This document shows, one piece after another, positions 17,897-28,000 of a DNA stretch of 64,000 bases (its first letter is position 1; the number at the start of each line of letters is the position of its first letter). The stretch is from Woeseia sp037968755 (GTDB lineage: Bacteria > Pseudomonadota > Gammaproteobacteria > Steroidobacterales > Woeseiaceae): assembly GCA_037968755.1 (NCBI GenBank), contig JBBKWB010000177.1:1-64000 (forward strand). The letters run 5' to 3'. The notes beneath the pieces were generated by a model, which was not told the DNA's origin, did no database searches, and saw nothing but the letters and a program-made list of their open reading frames with translations. Made by a program: the position numbers and the translations under genes.

Positions 17897-18697
17897 CTAC
17901 TTTTTCCGAAACGGATTGATGAGCAAGGCCCACAGCGATTGGTCACCGGCTTCACGGAATTCGTGCAGGCCGATCTGCATGGTGGTGTGCCCATCGCGGG
18001 GCGCGGCGCGATAGCTGCCAAATATCCGGTCCCACAGCGACAGGTGAAAGCCGAAATTGCTGTTAGTTTCATCCGGATGCACAGAGTGATGAATGCGATG
18101 CATGTCGGGCGTAACCAGCAGCCAGCGTACGCCCTTATCAATGTTGGCAGGCAAGCGGATGTTGGCATGCGTGAACAATGCGCCGGCACTTAGCAGTATC
18201 TCGAACAGCAACACGGCCAGAGCCGGGACGCCGAATGCCGCAATGAGCCCGAGCTTGATTGCCATCGAAAAAGCAATCTCGACCGGATGGAAGCGCACCG
18301 CTGTCGTGACATCGAAGCCGGTATCGGCGTGATGGACCCGATGCAGGCGCCAAAGCAACGGGACTTTGTGAATAATTCGGTGCTGCCAGTAGATGGCGAA
18401 ATCCAGTAGTAAAATACCAAGCACCACTGCTATCCAGCCTGGCTGCAAGCTGTTTAGCCCACTGCCGTCGGCCGCCAGGCGAATCGCCAGATCGAATGCC
18501 AGCAACGGGAAAGCAACGCGCAGTATCAGCGTGCCGATAATGACGAGCGACAAGTTGGTTACGGAACGCGTCCAGCCGCCCGGCACTGCGCGGCGCGGCA
18601 GTACTGTTTGCAGGATGATCAGGACAGCGAAAACGGACAGAAAAATGGCTAACCGCACCTGCGGTTCATTCTCCAGCAACCATGCTGACAGGGTCAC
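17897..18697 (-). CDS. Sterol desaturase / fatty-acid hydroxylase family membrane di-iron protein
   Basis: A 266-residue protein with four or more membrane helices and the family histidine clusters HRIIHK, HRVHH and HRIHHSVHPDE..., which bind a di-iron centre. Members hydroxylate or desaturate lipids in the membrane. The GTG start at 18697 overlaps the stop of the upstream VTT-flavoprotein gene as GTGA, so the two are translated together. A link between an electron-supplying flavoprotein and a di-iron hydroxylase is attractive but is inference only. Confidence 0.88.
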   Translation of the reverse strand: MTLSAWLLENEPQVRLAIFLSVFAVLIILQTVLPRRAVPGGWTRSVTNLSLVIIGTLILRVAFPLLAFDLAIRLAADGSGLNSLQPGWIAVVLGILLLDFAIYWQHRIIHKVPLLWRLHRVHHADTGFDVTTAVRFHPVEIAFSMAIKLGLIAAFGVPALAVLLFEILLSAGALFTHANIRLPANIDKGVRWLLVTPDMHRIHHSVHPDETNSNFGFHLSLWDRIFGSYRAAPRDGHTTMQIGLHEFREAGDQSLWALLINPFRKK

Positions 18698-20862
18698 GCA
18701 TCATCCTGTGCTGTTGCACCGCCTCGGCGCCAGGCAAAGAACCGTGCAACGAGGCGCAACAGTTTCTCCGGCTGGTTCGCTCGTTTCCAGTTGCCGGCGA
18801 CGTACTTGTTCGCTTCCATCATCGTTGGATAGATGTGGATCGTGCCAAGGATCTTGTTCAGGCCCAGACCGTGTTTCATGGCCAGTACGAATTCCGCTAT
18901 GAGTTCGCCGGCATGCGCGCCGACGATGCTGGCGCCCAGTATCTTGTCACTGCCAGGTTTGGTCAAAACCTTAACGAAGCCGTGTGCTTCGCTGTCGGTA
19001 ATCGCCCGGTCAAGATCGTCGATGCCGTAGCGCGTCACTTCTACCTCGATTCCGCGCTCCGCTGCTTCTGTTTCATTCAGGCCCACTCGAGCAACTTCGG
19101 GGCTGGTAAAGGTACTCCAGGGAATCACGCTGTAGTCAGCGCGAAAAGACCAGAACGGCCGTATCAAGGAATTAACGGCTGTATACCAGGCCTGGTGCGC
19201 GGCAACATGGGTGAACTGGTACGGGCCGGCAACGTCTCCGCAAACTGAAATACTGGGGTAGTTCGTGCGCAAGTACGGGTCCGTCGCAATCGTGCCGTTC
19301 TTTGCGATCTCGACACCGATATCCTTGACACCGGTGCTGTCCGAATTGGCTCTGCGACCGAGTGCCAGCAACAATTGGTCGAACTCGAAGCGCACTTCCT
19401 TGCCATCCTGTTCGCATACCAGGGTGCCACTGCTGCCGTTGCCTTCGCAGCGGATTGCCTTGGTAGACAGTGCGACGTTCACGCCATCGTGATCACGCAA
19501 TGACTCGAGCACGGCGTTGGCGGCGTCGGGGTCTTCGCGTCCAAGTAGCTGCGATGCCATCTCAACCACGGTGACGTCGCTGCCGAGTCTGCAAAAAGCC
19601 TGGGTTAACTCACAGCCAATCGGGCCGCCGCCCAGCACCACCAGCTTCTTCGGTTGTTCCTGCAGATCCCACAAGGTGTCACTGGTGAGAAAGTCGATGT
19701 TATCGAGACCTTTGATGGGAGGCACTACTGGTTGCGAACCGGTTGCGATGACCAGGGCCCTGGCTGACAAGCGCTTGCCATCGACCTCGACTTCCCACGG
19801 TGAGACCACTTTCGCCTCGCCTGCAATGCAATTGACGCCGAGCTTCTCGTAGCGCTCAACAGAGTCGTGTGGCTCAATAGTGGCGATCACATCGTGCACG
19901 CGCTGCATGACGTCTTTAAAATCGAACTCCGCCTCCATCTTGCGAATGCCAAGCTTTGCGCTGTCGCGTGCTGCAGCTACGAGGCCGGCGCTCTTGAGTA
20001 GCGCTTTACTCGGCACGCAACCCGTATTCAGGCACTCGCCACCCATCTTGTTGCGCTCGATCAGCGCGACCTTGGATTTGATCGCCGCAGCGATATAGGC
20101 CGTGACCAGCCCGGCTGAACCGCCACCGATAACAATCAGGTTGTAGTCGAACTTTTTGGGCCGGTTAAAGCGAGCACGAACGCGTCTCGCCTGCACCCAG
20201 GCAAGGCCCCAGCGTGCAATAAAGGGCAACAGAGCAAGCAGCACGAATGCGCCGATCAGGGATGGCGACAGTATATCGCCGGCCGATGAGATCTGGCCAA
20301 GTTGCGTGCCTGCATTTACGTATACCAGCGTGCCGGGCAGCATGCCGAGTTGACTGACCCAGTAAAATGTCCAGGTCTTCAGTGGTGTGAGACCGGCGAC
20401 AAGGTTGATGACGAAGAACGGAAAAACCGGTACCAGTCTCAGCGAGAATAAATAAAAGCCGCCGTCCTTCTCTACGCCGTCGTCTATGCGTTGCAGGCGC
20501 TCTTTGAATCGTTTCCGGACGCTGTCGCGAAACAGGAAGCGTGCTGCAAGAAACGCGAACGTCGCGCCAATGCTGCTCGCAAATGACACGACGATCGTAC
20601 CGACGCTCAAACCAAGAACAGCGCCGCCGGCAAGTGTGAGTATGGCCGCCCCCGGCAGTGACAAGGCAGCAATCAGGACATAAATGACGAAGTAGCCACC
20701 AATGAACAGGACGGGCCTGGATTCGGCCAGTGCGGCGAGCGAATCGCGTTGCTGCTTTAGCTCTGTCAGCGAGAAGTACTGCTGCAGGTCAAAAGCAAAG
20801 AATGAGCCAATTGCGATCGCGACGATGAATAAGAGGACAAGTTTGCCGACATTTTTTGGCAC
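18694..20862 (-). CDS. VTT membrane domain fused to pyridine nucleotide-disulfide oxidoreductase
   Basis: A 722-residue two-part protein. Residues 1 to about 225 form a VTT/TVP38-type (DedA-like) membrane domain (AALSLPGAAILTLAGGAVLG, RLVPVFPFFVINLVAGLTPL). From about residue 236 a complete mercuric-reductase/lipoamide-dehydrogenase-like flavoprotein begins: FAD loop VIGGGSAGL, redox-active C-x4-C in GGECLNTGCVPSK, NAD-binding VVLGGGPIGCE, and a C-terminal dimerisation domain. The C-terminal Cys pair of mercuric reductase is absent. GTG start with GGAG 6 bases upstream. It overlaps the hydroxylase gene downstream. The same fusion occurs in other proteobacteria; the electron acceptor is unknown. 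Confidence 0.9.
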   Translation of the reverse strand: MPKNVGKLVLLFIVAIAIGSFFAFDLQQYFSLTELKQQRDSLAALAESRPVLFIGGYFVIYVLIAALSLPGAAILTLAGGAVLGLSVGTIVVSFASSIGATFAFLAARFLFRDSVRKRFKERLQRIDDGVEKDGGFYLFSLRLVPVFPFFVINLVAGLTPLKTWTFYWVSQLGMLPGTLVYVNAGTQLGQISSAGDILSPSLIGAFVLLALLPFIARWGLAWVQARRVRARFNRPKKFDYNLIVIGGGSAGLVTAYIAAAIKSKVALIERNKMGGECLNTGCVPSKALLKSAGLVAAARDSAKLGIRKMEAEFDFKDVMQRVHDVIATIEPHDSVERYEKLGVNCIAGEAKVVSPWEVEVDGKRLSARALVIATGSQPVVPPIKGLDNIDFLTSDTLWDLQEQPKKLVVLGGGPIGCELTQAFCRLGSDVTVVEMASQLLGREDPDAANAVLESLRDHDGVNVALSTKAIRCEGNGSSGTLVCEQDGKEVRFEFDQLLLALGRRANSDSTGVKDIGVEIAKNGTIATDPYLRTNYPSISVCGDVAGPYQFTHVAAHQAWYTAVNSLIRPFWSFRADYSVIPWSTFTSPEVARVGLNETEAAERGIEVEVTRYGIDDLDRAITDSEAHGFVKVLTKPGSDKILGASIVGAHAGELIAEFVLAMKHGLGLNKILGTIHIYPTMMEANKYVAGNWKRANQPEKLLRLVARFFAWRRGGATAQDDA

Positions 20863-20969
20863 TACGGACTCCGGTTGTATTTTTGTGTTGTTGGTCAGCT
20901 TGAACTGACCGGTAGCGATCGTCTTTTATTTCACAGCGTACGCTGATTCGCGGCCCAGTTGACGAGCAA

Positions 20970-21572
20970 TCAGAAGATCTTCATGGCCAGCGCGGAACGT
21001 TGTACTGCTGTGAGTACGCACAGACCACTAAAACACCACGCGAGCGGGGGAAACCAAGCCGGTACTGCGGCTACGATAAGGAAAAAGACGATAGTCTCGG
21101 TACCTTCGATAATGCCGGTCGAGTAGAAGAAAGATTTACGGCCGTGCGCCGCGGTCTCGATACCGCGTTTCGCGGCGATGGCCGCGAACGCGAGAAAACT
21201 CGAACAGGTCAGGCAGAAAGCGGCGAGCAAGGCAGCAGCAGGGAGCGCATTCGCAAGCGGGTTGGCCAGCGCAAACGCGAGCGGAATGCTGGCATAGAAC
21301 ACGTAGTCGACCACGATATCGAGATAGCCACCGCGGTCGGTCGCGGCCGTAGCGCGAGCGACCGCGCCATCAAGGCCGTCGATGATCCGGTTGGCGATGA
21401 TCAACGCGAAGCCCGCTGCAAACCACTGCAGGGCGATAGCGACGGCAGCCAGCAGACCGACACCGAGCCCAACTAGGGATACTGTGTTGGCGTTCGCGCC
21501 GCGCCGCGCCAGAAAACGAGCAGCAGCGTTGAGCGGTGGGTCAATCAATGGGCGAACACGGGTATCAAGCAT
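20970..21572 (-). CDS. ynjF: CDP-alcohol phosphatidyltransferase, YnjF-like
   Basis: A 200-residue membrane protein with the CDP-alcohol phosphatidyltransferase signature DGLDGAVAR...GGYLDIVVD around residue 70. It is one residue shorter between AR and the following Gly than in PgsA. Such enzymes transfer a phosphatidyl group from CDP-diacylglycerol to an alcohol. It overlaps the YnjD-like gene. The order ABC substrate-binding, permease, ATPase, phosphatidyltransferase matches E. coli ynjBCD(E)F. A GTG at 21584 is an alternative start. The acceptor alcohol is unknown; it may relate to what the ABC system imports. Confidence 0.85.
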   Translation of the reverse strand: MLDTRVRPLIDPPLNAAARFLARRGANANTVSLVGLGVGLLAAVAIALQWFAAGFALIIANRIIDGLDGAVARATAATDRGGYLDIVVDYVFYASIPLAFALANPLANALPAAALLAAFCLTCSSFLAFAAIAAKRGIETAAHGRKSFFYSTGIIEGTETIVFFLIVAAVPAWFPPLAWCFSGLCVLTAVQRSALAMKIF

Positions 21573-22227
21573 TGGCTGTGTCACGTTGCCGAGGCGTCTG
21601 CAACCGGATCACGGCGCCACCCGCGGCTATCACGTCTTCCTGGTCATGGGTGACCAGCAGTGTTGGCAACTCGCGTTGCTTCGCCTCGGCAAATACGAGC
21701 TCACGAACCAGCCTGCGATTATCGTCATCAAGTGAGCGAAACGGTTCGTCGAGCAGAAGAGCGCGGGGTTCCGCGAGCAATACACGCAACAAGGCAACGC
21801 GCGCTTGTTGACCACCGGATAACGTGGCGGGATCACGTTCTGCAAAGCCGTCCAGACCGACTGAGGCGAGTGCGGCAGCAACGCGTTCACGGCGTACTCG
21901 TCGTGAGTTGCCTGCGCGCAAGCCGAACAAAAGATTACCGGCGACATCGAGATGAGGAAACAACAACGGGTCCTGGAACAATCTGCCAAGTCCCCGCGAT
22001 TGTGGTGGTAGTTCGCTTAAATCTTCGCTACCTAAACGCACCGAACCCTCCGCGGAAATCTCCGGTGGCAAGATGCCGCACAAATAATTCAGCAGGCTGG
22101 ACTTGCCGGCGCCACTGGCGCCGATAACAGAGGTAACCGTGCCTGGCTCCACACGCAGTGACAGCGGCGCGAACAACGCGCTGCCATTGATGCGTAACGA
22201 AAGATTCTTAATGTCCAATGCCATCAT
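21565..22227 (-). CDS. ynjD: ABC transporter ATP-binding protein, YnjD-like
   Basis: A 220-residue nucleotide-binding subunit with Walker A GASGAGKSS, a Q-loop region (LGRLFQDPLLFPHLDV), signature TLSGGQQARVALLRVLL, Walker B ALLLDEP and switch His in LLVTHDQED. It is compact and lacks the C-terminal regulatory domain of the larger iron or sulfate ATPases, as in YnjD. The ATG at 22227 overlaps the stop of the permease gene as ATGA; the neighbouring ATG at 22224 is equally possible. It powers the YnjC-type permease at the inner face of the membrane. Confidence 0.9.
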   Translation of the reverse strand: MMALDIKNLSLRINGSALFAPLSLRVEPGTVTSVIGASGAGKSSLLNYLCGILPPEISAEGSVRLGSEDLSELPPQSRGLGRLFQDPLLFPHLDVAGNLLFGLRAGNSRRVRRERVAAALASVGLDGFAERDPATLSGGQQARVALLRVLLAEPRALLLDEPFRSLDDDNRRLVRELVFAEAKQRELPTLLVTHDQEDVIAAGGAVIRLQTPRQRDTANA

Positions 22228-23882
22228 CGCGGCACACCCCGACGCTGCCGAAAGAGCATGGCACCGGCAATGTAAGCAATGGCAAAGATGCACAGCGGAA
22301 TCACGGCGAGCAGTATCGCATGCGCTGCCGCGAGGCGCAGATTGCCGGAGCCCGCGGCTGCGGCGGCTTCGCTGGCGGCTGTCGCAATGCGACCGGCGCC
22401 GGCAAATAAGGTGGGTAAATAGAGTGCCACGCTCACCGAAGCCGCGAGCGCCAGTGCCAGCAGAGTGGGCCGCGCCAACAGCGGCGCAGTGACGGTGAGC
22501 CAGCGTCTACCAGGGGAAGCGCCGAGGGTTGCCGCGACCTGATCGAAGCGAGGATCGATCGCAGCGCGCGCAGGCGCCAAAAGACCCCACAGGTAAGGCA
22601 AAGCAAAAATAAGGTGGCTCCAGAGCACGGCGACGAACGTGCCATCGATGCGCAGACGGATGAGCAAAACCTGTACGCCAAACAAAAACGTCATCTGCGG
22701 CAGTAGCAGCGGCAGGAATAACCAGGCGCCGACCTGGCGTCGCGTGTTCGCAGATTGTTTGCAACCTTCGGCAGCAGGCAGGACCAGTGCTACGCCGAGT
22801 AGGGCTGTCGCCGCTGCCAGGGCAAGCGTTGTTCCGGCAACACTTGCAGACAGTGCGGCAACATCCGTCCAAACATCCAGCGAGCTGCGGTCCGGCAACA
22901 ACGTTGGGAATCGCCACTGCCCGGAAAACGCACGCAAGCCGATCGCCACAATAGACAACAAGCCGAGTGTGAAGCCGGCGGCGAGAACGATTCCGATCAG
23001 CCGGCGCACGGGCCGTTCTGTGTGACGGCGAGTGCCGCTCTCGGCGGAAATACGCAATAGCCTGCGCACCAGCCTGCCAAGAACCGCCGCTGCAACGATG
23101 GCAGCGATGCCGAGCACGAACAGCAGCAGCGTGCCCGCGTAGGCTTGTGCATGAATTGTGGGGTCCGGATCGGTAAACCAGCGCCAGAGCAACACAGAAA
23201 ATGTTGGTGGCAAGTCCGGGCCAAGCGGGATCGCCATCTCGACATTGCTAATACCGAATACGAAGACGGCCGCAAGCGGCAGGCGAATCTGTTGTTGCAG
23301 TGCCGGTGCGACGGTTGTCAGCCAACTCTTCAGCGGACCGTAGCCCAGCGTAGCCGATTGCATCTGCAATCTCGCTGAGGGTACTTGCCCAAGCGCTGCC
23401 CCCAGTGCCATGACGAGAAAGCCGGTTTCTTTCAGAACCAGGCCGACCAGCAAAGACAGACCAGCCGGATCATTGACGATCAGCCAATCGGGCGGCAACT
23501 CGAAGCCGGTAGCCCACGGCGAGAACACCCGCAGCAACACGCCCGATGGTGCCAGTACCAGCGCGAGCCCGATGCCGATCGCAAGGTGCGGCATCGCGAG
23601 CAGTGGCAACGTCATTGCATTCAGGCGTCGCTGCCAGTTGCCGCTGACCGCGAGTGCGATCGCAAGATGTGCAAGCAGCAGCGCACAGGCGGTCGCGATA
23701 CTGCCGGTCCAGAGCGATGACGCGACGGACAGGCCGATACCCGGTGTCGCCAAAATACGTGACAAGGCCGGTGCATCGAGACCGACCCACAATGCGGCGA
23801 CGAGCCCTGCCATTGTTGGCACCGCCGATATGCATAGCAGCAACACTATGGATGGGCGTTTGAGTAGAGTCCGGGACATCAT
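22224..23882 (-). CDS. ynjC: ABC transporter permease with two fused membrane domains, YnjC-like
   Basis: A 552-residue permease with about twelve helices arranged as two tandem binding-protein-dependent transport domains, each with an EAA-like loop (ATLGYGPLKSWLTTVAPAL near 190; AATLGASPGRRWLTVTAPLL near 460). The double permease matches YnjC and ferric/thiamine-type importers. Both adjoining genes overlap or abut it: YnjB ends at 23883 and YnjD starts at 22227. The first ATG at 23882 is used; a second lies one codon on. Confidence 0.88.
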   Translation of the reverse strand: MMSRTLLKRPSIVLLLCISAVPTMAGLVAALWVGLDAPALSRILATPGIGLSVASSLWTGSIATACALLLAHLAIALAVSGNWQRRLNAMTLPLLAMPHLAIGIGLALVLAPSGVLLRVFSPWATGFELPPDWLIVNDPAGLSLLVGLVLKETGFLVMALGAALGQVPSARLQMQSATLGYGPLKSWLTTVAPALQQQIRLPLAAVFVFGISNVEMAIPLGPDLPPTFSVLLWRWFTDPDPTIHAQAYAGTLLLFVLGIAAIVAAAVLGRLVRRLLRISAESGTRRHTERPVRRLIGIVLAAGFTLGLLSIVAIGLRAFSGQWRFPTLLPDRSSLDVWTDVAALSASVAGTTLALAAATALLGVALVLPAAEGCKQSANTRRQVGAWLFLPLLLPQMTFLFGVQVLLIRLRIDGTFVAVLWSHLIFALPYLWGLLAPARAAIDPRFDQVAATLGASPGRRWLTVTAPLLARPTLLALALAASVSVALYLPTLFAGAGRIATAASEAAAAAGSGNLRLAAAHAILLAVIPLCIFAIAYIAGAMLFRQRRGVPR

Positions 23883-25082
23883 TCAGCGGACGTAGCGCTT
23901 GAGCCAGGCCTGCTCCAGCAGCGCGGTCCAGCTCGCATGCGGTTCGGCCAGGAAGCGCTCGCCGGACGGTGGCGTTGCAGGGCCTGATTCCAGCGCGTCG
24001 AAGTAGGCGCGTTCCTGCGAGTCCAGGCTGGCAATATCCAACACGGTTGGATCGCCCCAGTAACGCTCGTCCGCCTTGCGTGCTTGCGCTTCGGGCGAGA
24101 CCAGGAAATTGGCAACGACCCGGGCGCCTGCCGTTGCCGCAGAGTTGTAGGGGATTGCGAGAAAGTGACTATTGGCCAGTGCGCCTGCATCAAGTTGCAG
24201 CGCGCCTATATTGTCATGCAGTTCGTCCTGGCGGATAGCACGGCTTGCTTCCGCCGGATTGAAAGACAGCATCCAGTCCAGCTCGCCGACAGCCAGCAGA
24301 TCGCGTTGCGCCGGGCCGCTATGCGGAAACAGCCGGCCGCTGCGCCACATGCTCAGATGAGCGCGGTCGAGCCAGTGCCACAGTGGTGAACTCAGCGCCG
24401 CGAAGTCTGCGCCGGCCGGTGCATACAAGGGTTCCTTATTGTCGCTAAGCGCCAGCAGCATCTGTTTCAAAAAAGCACTGCCGAGAAATGATGGCGGTTG
24501 CGGATAACTGAAGCGACCCGGGTGCTGTTCAATCCAGCTCAACAGATCCTCAGGATTCGCAGGCATGCCGTCGACGCGCGTCTTGTCGAAAAACAGAGTC
24601 AGCGCCGCAGTACCCCATGGCAATTCATAACCTTCCGTTGCAAGCGAGCCGTCAATAAGGGTCGTCGGGTTGCCTGCCCAGTTGATGTACGCCGCATTGG
24701 GCAGTTGCCGCGCCCACGGGCCGTATAGCAAGCCGGCCGACTTCAGTGCCGCGAAGTTTTCTCCGTTGATCCACACGAGATCAACGGAGCCACCGCGGTC
24801 GCGTCCGGCACTGCGCTCCGCAATGATGCGGCTTACGGTTTCGGCAATGTCAGTGACGCGTACATGCTGCAGCTCGATCGAGTATTCGTCACGCAGGCGC
24901 ATCGCTGCCCATTCGACATAGCGGTTGATCGCAAGGTCGCCACCCCAGGCGTTGAAGTAAACCGTTTGCCCGCGCGCTTCGGCGACGACGGCATGCCAGT
25001 CGTCTGACTGGGTATGTGCAGGACGCGCGAGAGGGAATACCAGCAGCAGAACAAGGAGCAGCTTCTGGCCCGATGCCCGCAT
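23883..25082 (-). CDS. ynjB: ABC transporter periplasmic substrate-binding protein, YnjB-like
   Basis: A 399-residue exported protein with a signal peptide ending near HTQSDD, followed by a type II periplasmic-binding fold that begins GQTVYFNAWGGDLAINRYVE. This start is characteristic of YnjB. The ligand pocket contains many aromatic residues, but the ligand is not known from the family to my knowledge. Its ATG (25082-25080) overlaps the stop of the TonB receptor as TGATG, so outer-membrane receptor and binding protein are made from one message. Confidence 0.88.
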   Translation of the reverse strand: MRASGQKLLLVLLLVFPLARPAHTQSDDWHAVVAEARGQTVYFNAWGGDLAINRYVEWAAMRLRDEYSIELQHVRVTDIAETVSRIIAERSAGRDRGGSVDLVWINGENFAALKSAGLLYGPWARQLPNAAYINWAGNPTTLIDGSLATEGYELPWGTAALTLFFDKTRVDGMPANPEDLLSWIEQHPGRFSYPQPPSFLGSAFLKQMLLALSDNKEPLYAPAGADFAALSSPLWHWLDRAHLSMWRSGRLFPHSGPAQRDLLAVGELDWMLSFNPAEASRAIRQDELHDNIGALQLDAGALANSHFLAIPYNSAATAGARVVANFLVSPEAQARKADERYWGDPTVLDIASLDSQERAYFDALESGPATPPSGERFLAEPHASWTALLEQAWLKRYVR

Positions 25083-28000
25083 CAGAACTGGTAGCGCAAT
25101 CCGAACTGGAACTGCCGCGGTGGACCGGCATTGCGCTGCGCAAAGGACTGGCCAAACACCTGGATCTGGTTGGACTGCGTTGCCGAGTTCGCGAACCCGG
25201 AGAGGTTTTCACGGTTGAGCAGGTTGAAGATGTCAGCCGATACCGTAAGACGACCATCACCGATACCCGGCTCATAGCGCAGACCGAGATCGACAGTCGC
25301 TGACCACGGCAGTCGATCGGCATTACGGGATACGCCCGGCGCACGATCCGAGTTGCCGAGGTACGCGTCAGTGAAGGATGCGCCGTCGCCGTTCAGATCG
25401 GTGGTGCCGTAGATGCTGGTATCCGGAATCAGGTTAATCGGTTGTCCCGATTCGAACTGGCCGGCAACGGAAATCGTTACCGTGTCAATCGGGTACCAGT
25501 AAAGCACGGACGAAATGACGTGGCGGCGATCGTTAACCGACGGACCCCATTCATCATCGAAACTGTTTGAATTCGCCGAGCGAAAGTTGAGGTCATCCGT
25601 GTTGTTGGTCAGCTCGGAAAGCGTGTACGTCATCAATAATCCCCAGGTGTCGCCAGCCGCCGGTTTCTCAAGAGTAAGGTTCATAGCCTTGTAACGCGAG
25701 GCCCCCGCTGTTTCTGACACCACTATCTGGCGTGCTCCCCCGGCGACCGGGGCCACCGGGCGGGTCGCATCCGCAGCAGACTGGCTGCGAATGAGTCCGA
25801 GAGACTCTGCGAGCGCGCGCCGTTCGGCATTGCTGGGCAAGGCCCGCAAGGTGGCGATGTTGGCATCTGTCAGGTTATCGAGATTCGGCGAAAACGGGCT
25901 CGGTGCATTCAGGTCGCGAAGCCTGAGTTGCTGGTGACCGCGATAGTAAAGAAAGTCCGCGGAAGCTAGCCAGTTGTCATTGAACTGCCACTGCACTCCG
26001 GCTGAGAGTTGCACCGTGTACGGGCTGTCGAGCCCGTCCGGATTCAGAATTCGGCGTTCGTTCGATACAGCGGTGTCGCGCAGATTATTCACCTCGTCCG
26101 GCGTCGGGCATTGCAGGTAGCCGTCAGGGCAGGCGGGGTTAACACTCAGGTTGCCGTCAAAGGTGAGTTGTACGGGGTCGATATCGGCGGGCAGGCGTCC
26201 TGCAGCAGCAAGTGCCGAAAGCTGGTTACGGAAAGCGCTCGACGTCGTGTTTTGTTGCAGCGCATCTGACAGGATCGTGTACGGAATGCGCTCATAGAAC
26301 ATGCCGGCGCCCCCGCGAAATGATAAACGGTCGGTGGCACTGTAATTGAGCGCGAGGCGCGGCGCGATGTTGTCGTTATCGGCTGAGCCCGACCCTGCTT
26401 CGGTGAGGCTGTCGTAATCCCAGCGGATGCCGGCGGTAAGGGTAAGGTCTTGCGACAGGCTGACCTGGTCTTCGAAGTATAACGACACCTGGTTTTGCAC
26501 ATCACCGAAGCGGGCGGGACGTAGCTCAACCGCGTAGTCGATGACTTCTGCGGTCGCCGGGATGTCGTTAATGCCAAGCGCCACGCCGCGATTCAGGTTA
26601 CGCACAGCCGCAAACTCGGCGTCAGTCAGACGCACGCGGTAGTTCCCGCGTGCATTGCCGCCGCCGGCGAGGCTGAAGTCAGAATGCATGGCATCAACGC
26701 CCAACTTGAACGCGTGTACGCCACTAAGCCAGGTGAGGTTCTGTTGCAGCTGTAGCGACTCTTCGCTCTCGGCAAAGGCAAAACCGGGGTGGCCGAGAAT
26801 CGCGGCGGTGAGACCGTCGCTGGATTCGACCACGACCTGCGGATCACTATTCGCGAAGGGCTGTGCATAGTCCCAATCGAACGTGCTGTAAAGCAAACGG
26901 GTTTCGGACGTAAAACGTTCAGTGTCGTAAACCGCAGAAATGGCGGTAAGCAGTGAATCACGTTGTTGCGTGGAGCCTGCTGATGGAAACGTAACGCCAC
27001 CTTCGAGACCGCCGCCCTGTCGTTCTATGCCGATATCACCCAGGTTGGCGCGAAATGACAACTGCCAGTCGTCATTCAGGCGGTGATCCAGTTTGAGAGA
27101 TGCGAGTAACGATTCATTCTGGCCTCGTACCGTATCGTTCACACCGAGTGCCGGTGACGACAACAGGTTGTCCTTGTCATCACGGGTGTACTCGAGATTC
27201 GCGAAGAAGAAAGTACGATCCTCGGCAATCGGGCCGCCAAGCGAAAATCCGTACTGGTCACGCCGAAAGCCATCGCGCACGGCATTGCCGGACAGATCGC
27301 GGTTGGCAAACGGTGAGGATGCATCGACCGAAGCGCCGGGGCGCACGAGATAGAACAGTTCGCTGTACCATTCATTGCTGCCGGAGCGCGGCGTCACATT
27401 GACCACGCCATTGCCGGTACGTCCGTATTCAACTGAATACGACGACGCCAGCACGGTTACGTCCGATGCAGCGCCGGTTGAGATGGGAAACTTGGGTCCA
27501 CCGAGAAAATTCTCGTTGTTGTCGAGTCCATCGATCAGGTATTGCGTGAACAGACCGTTGGCGCCGTTAATGGAGACCGTCGGGGATTCCGGGAAAAAGC
27601 CGGTGGCGGGTACTACATTGGGCAAGCGAATGAGAGCGCGTGACAGATCACGAGCTTCTATGGGTAGCGACTCCAGTTCGCGGCGGTTAAGGCTGGCGCT
27701 GACTTCCGCATCCAGGGCATTGATTGCAAGGGCGGTGCGCTGGCCGCTGACCGTAATGTTATCGACCATACGAACTGCAAGCGCACGGGACTCGTTGCTG
27801 CGCAGACGAATCTCACTAGCCACTTCTATGCCATCGACAACGACCGAGTAGCCCGGCCCTGACGGTACGGCAGAAAAACGCGCGCGGCCTGCTTCATTGC
27901 TGTTGCTGATCGATTCGAACCCGGTCAGCGAGTTTCGCAAGGTCACGGCCGTATTGGTTGCAGTACTGCCGTCGCCGGCGCTGACGGCAACATCGACGTT

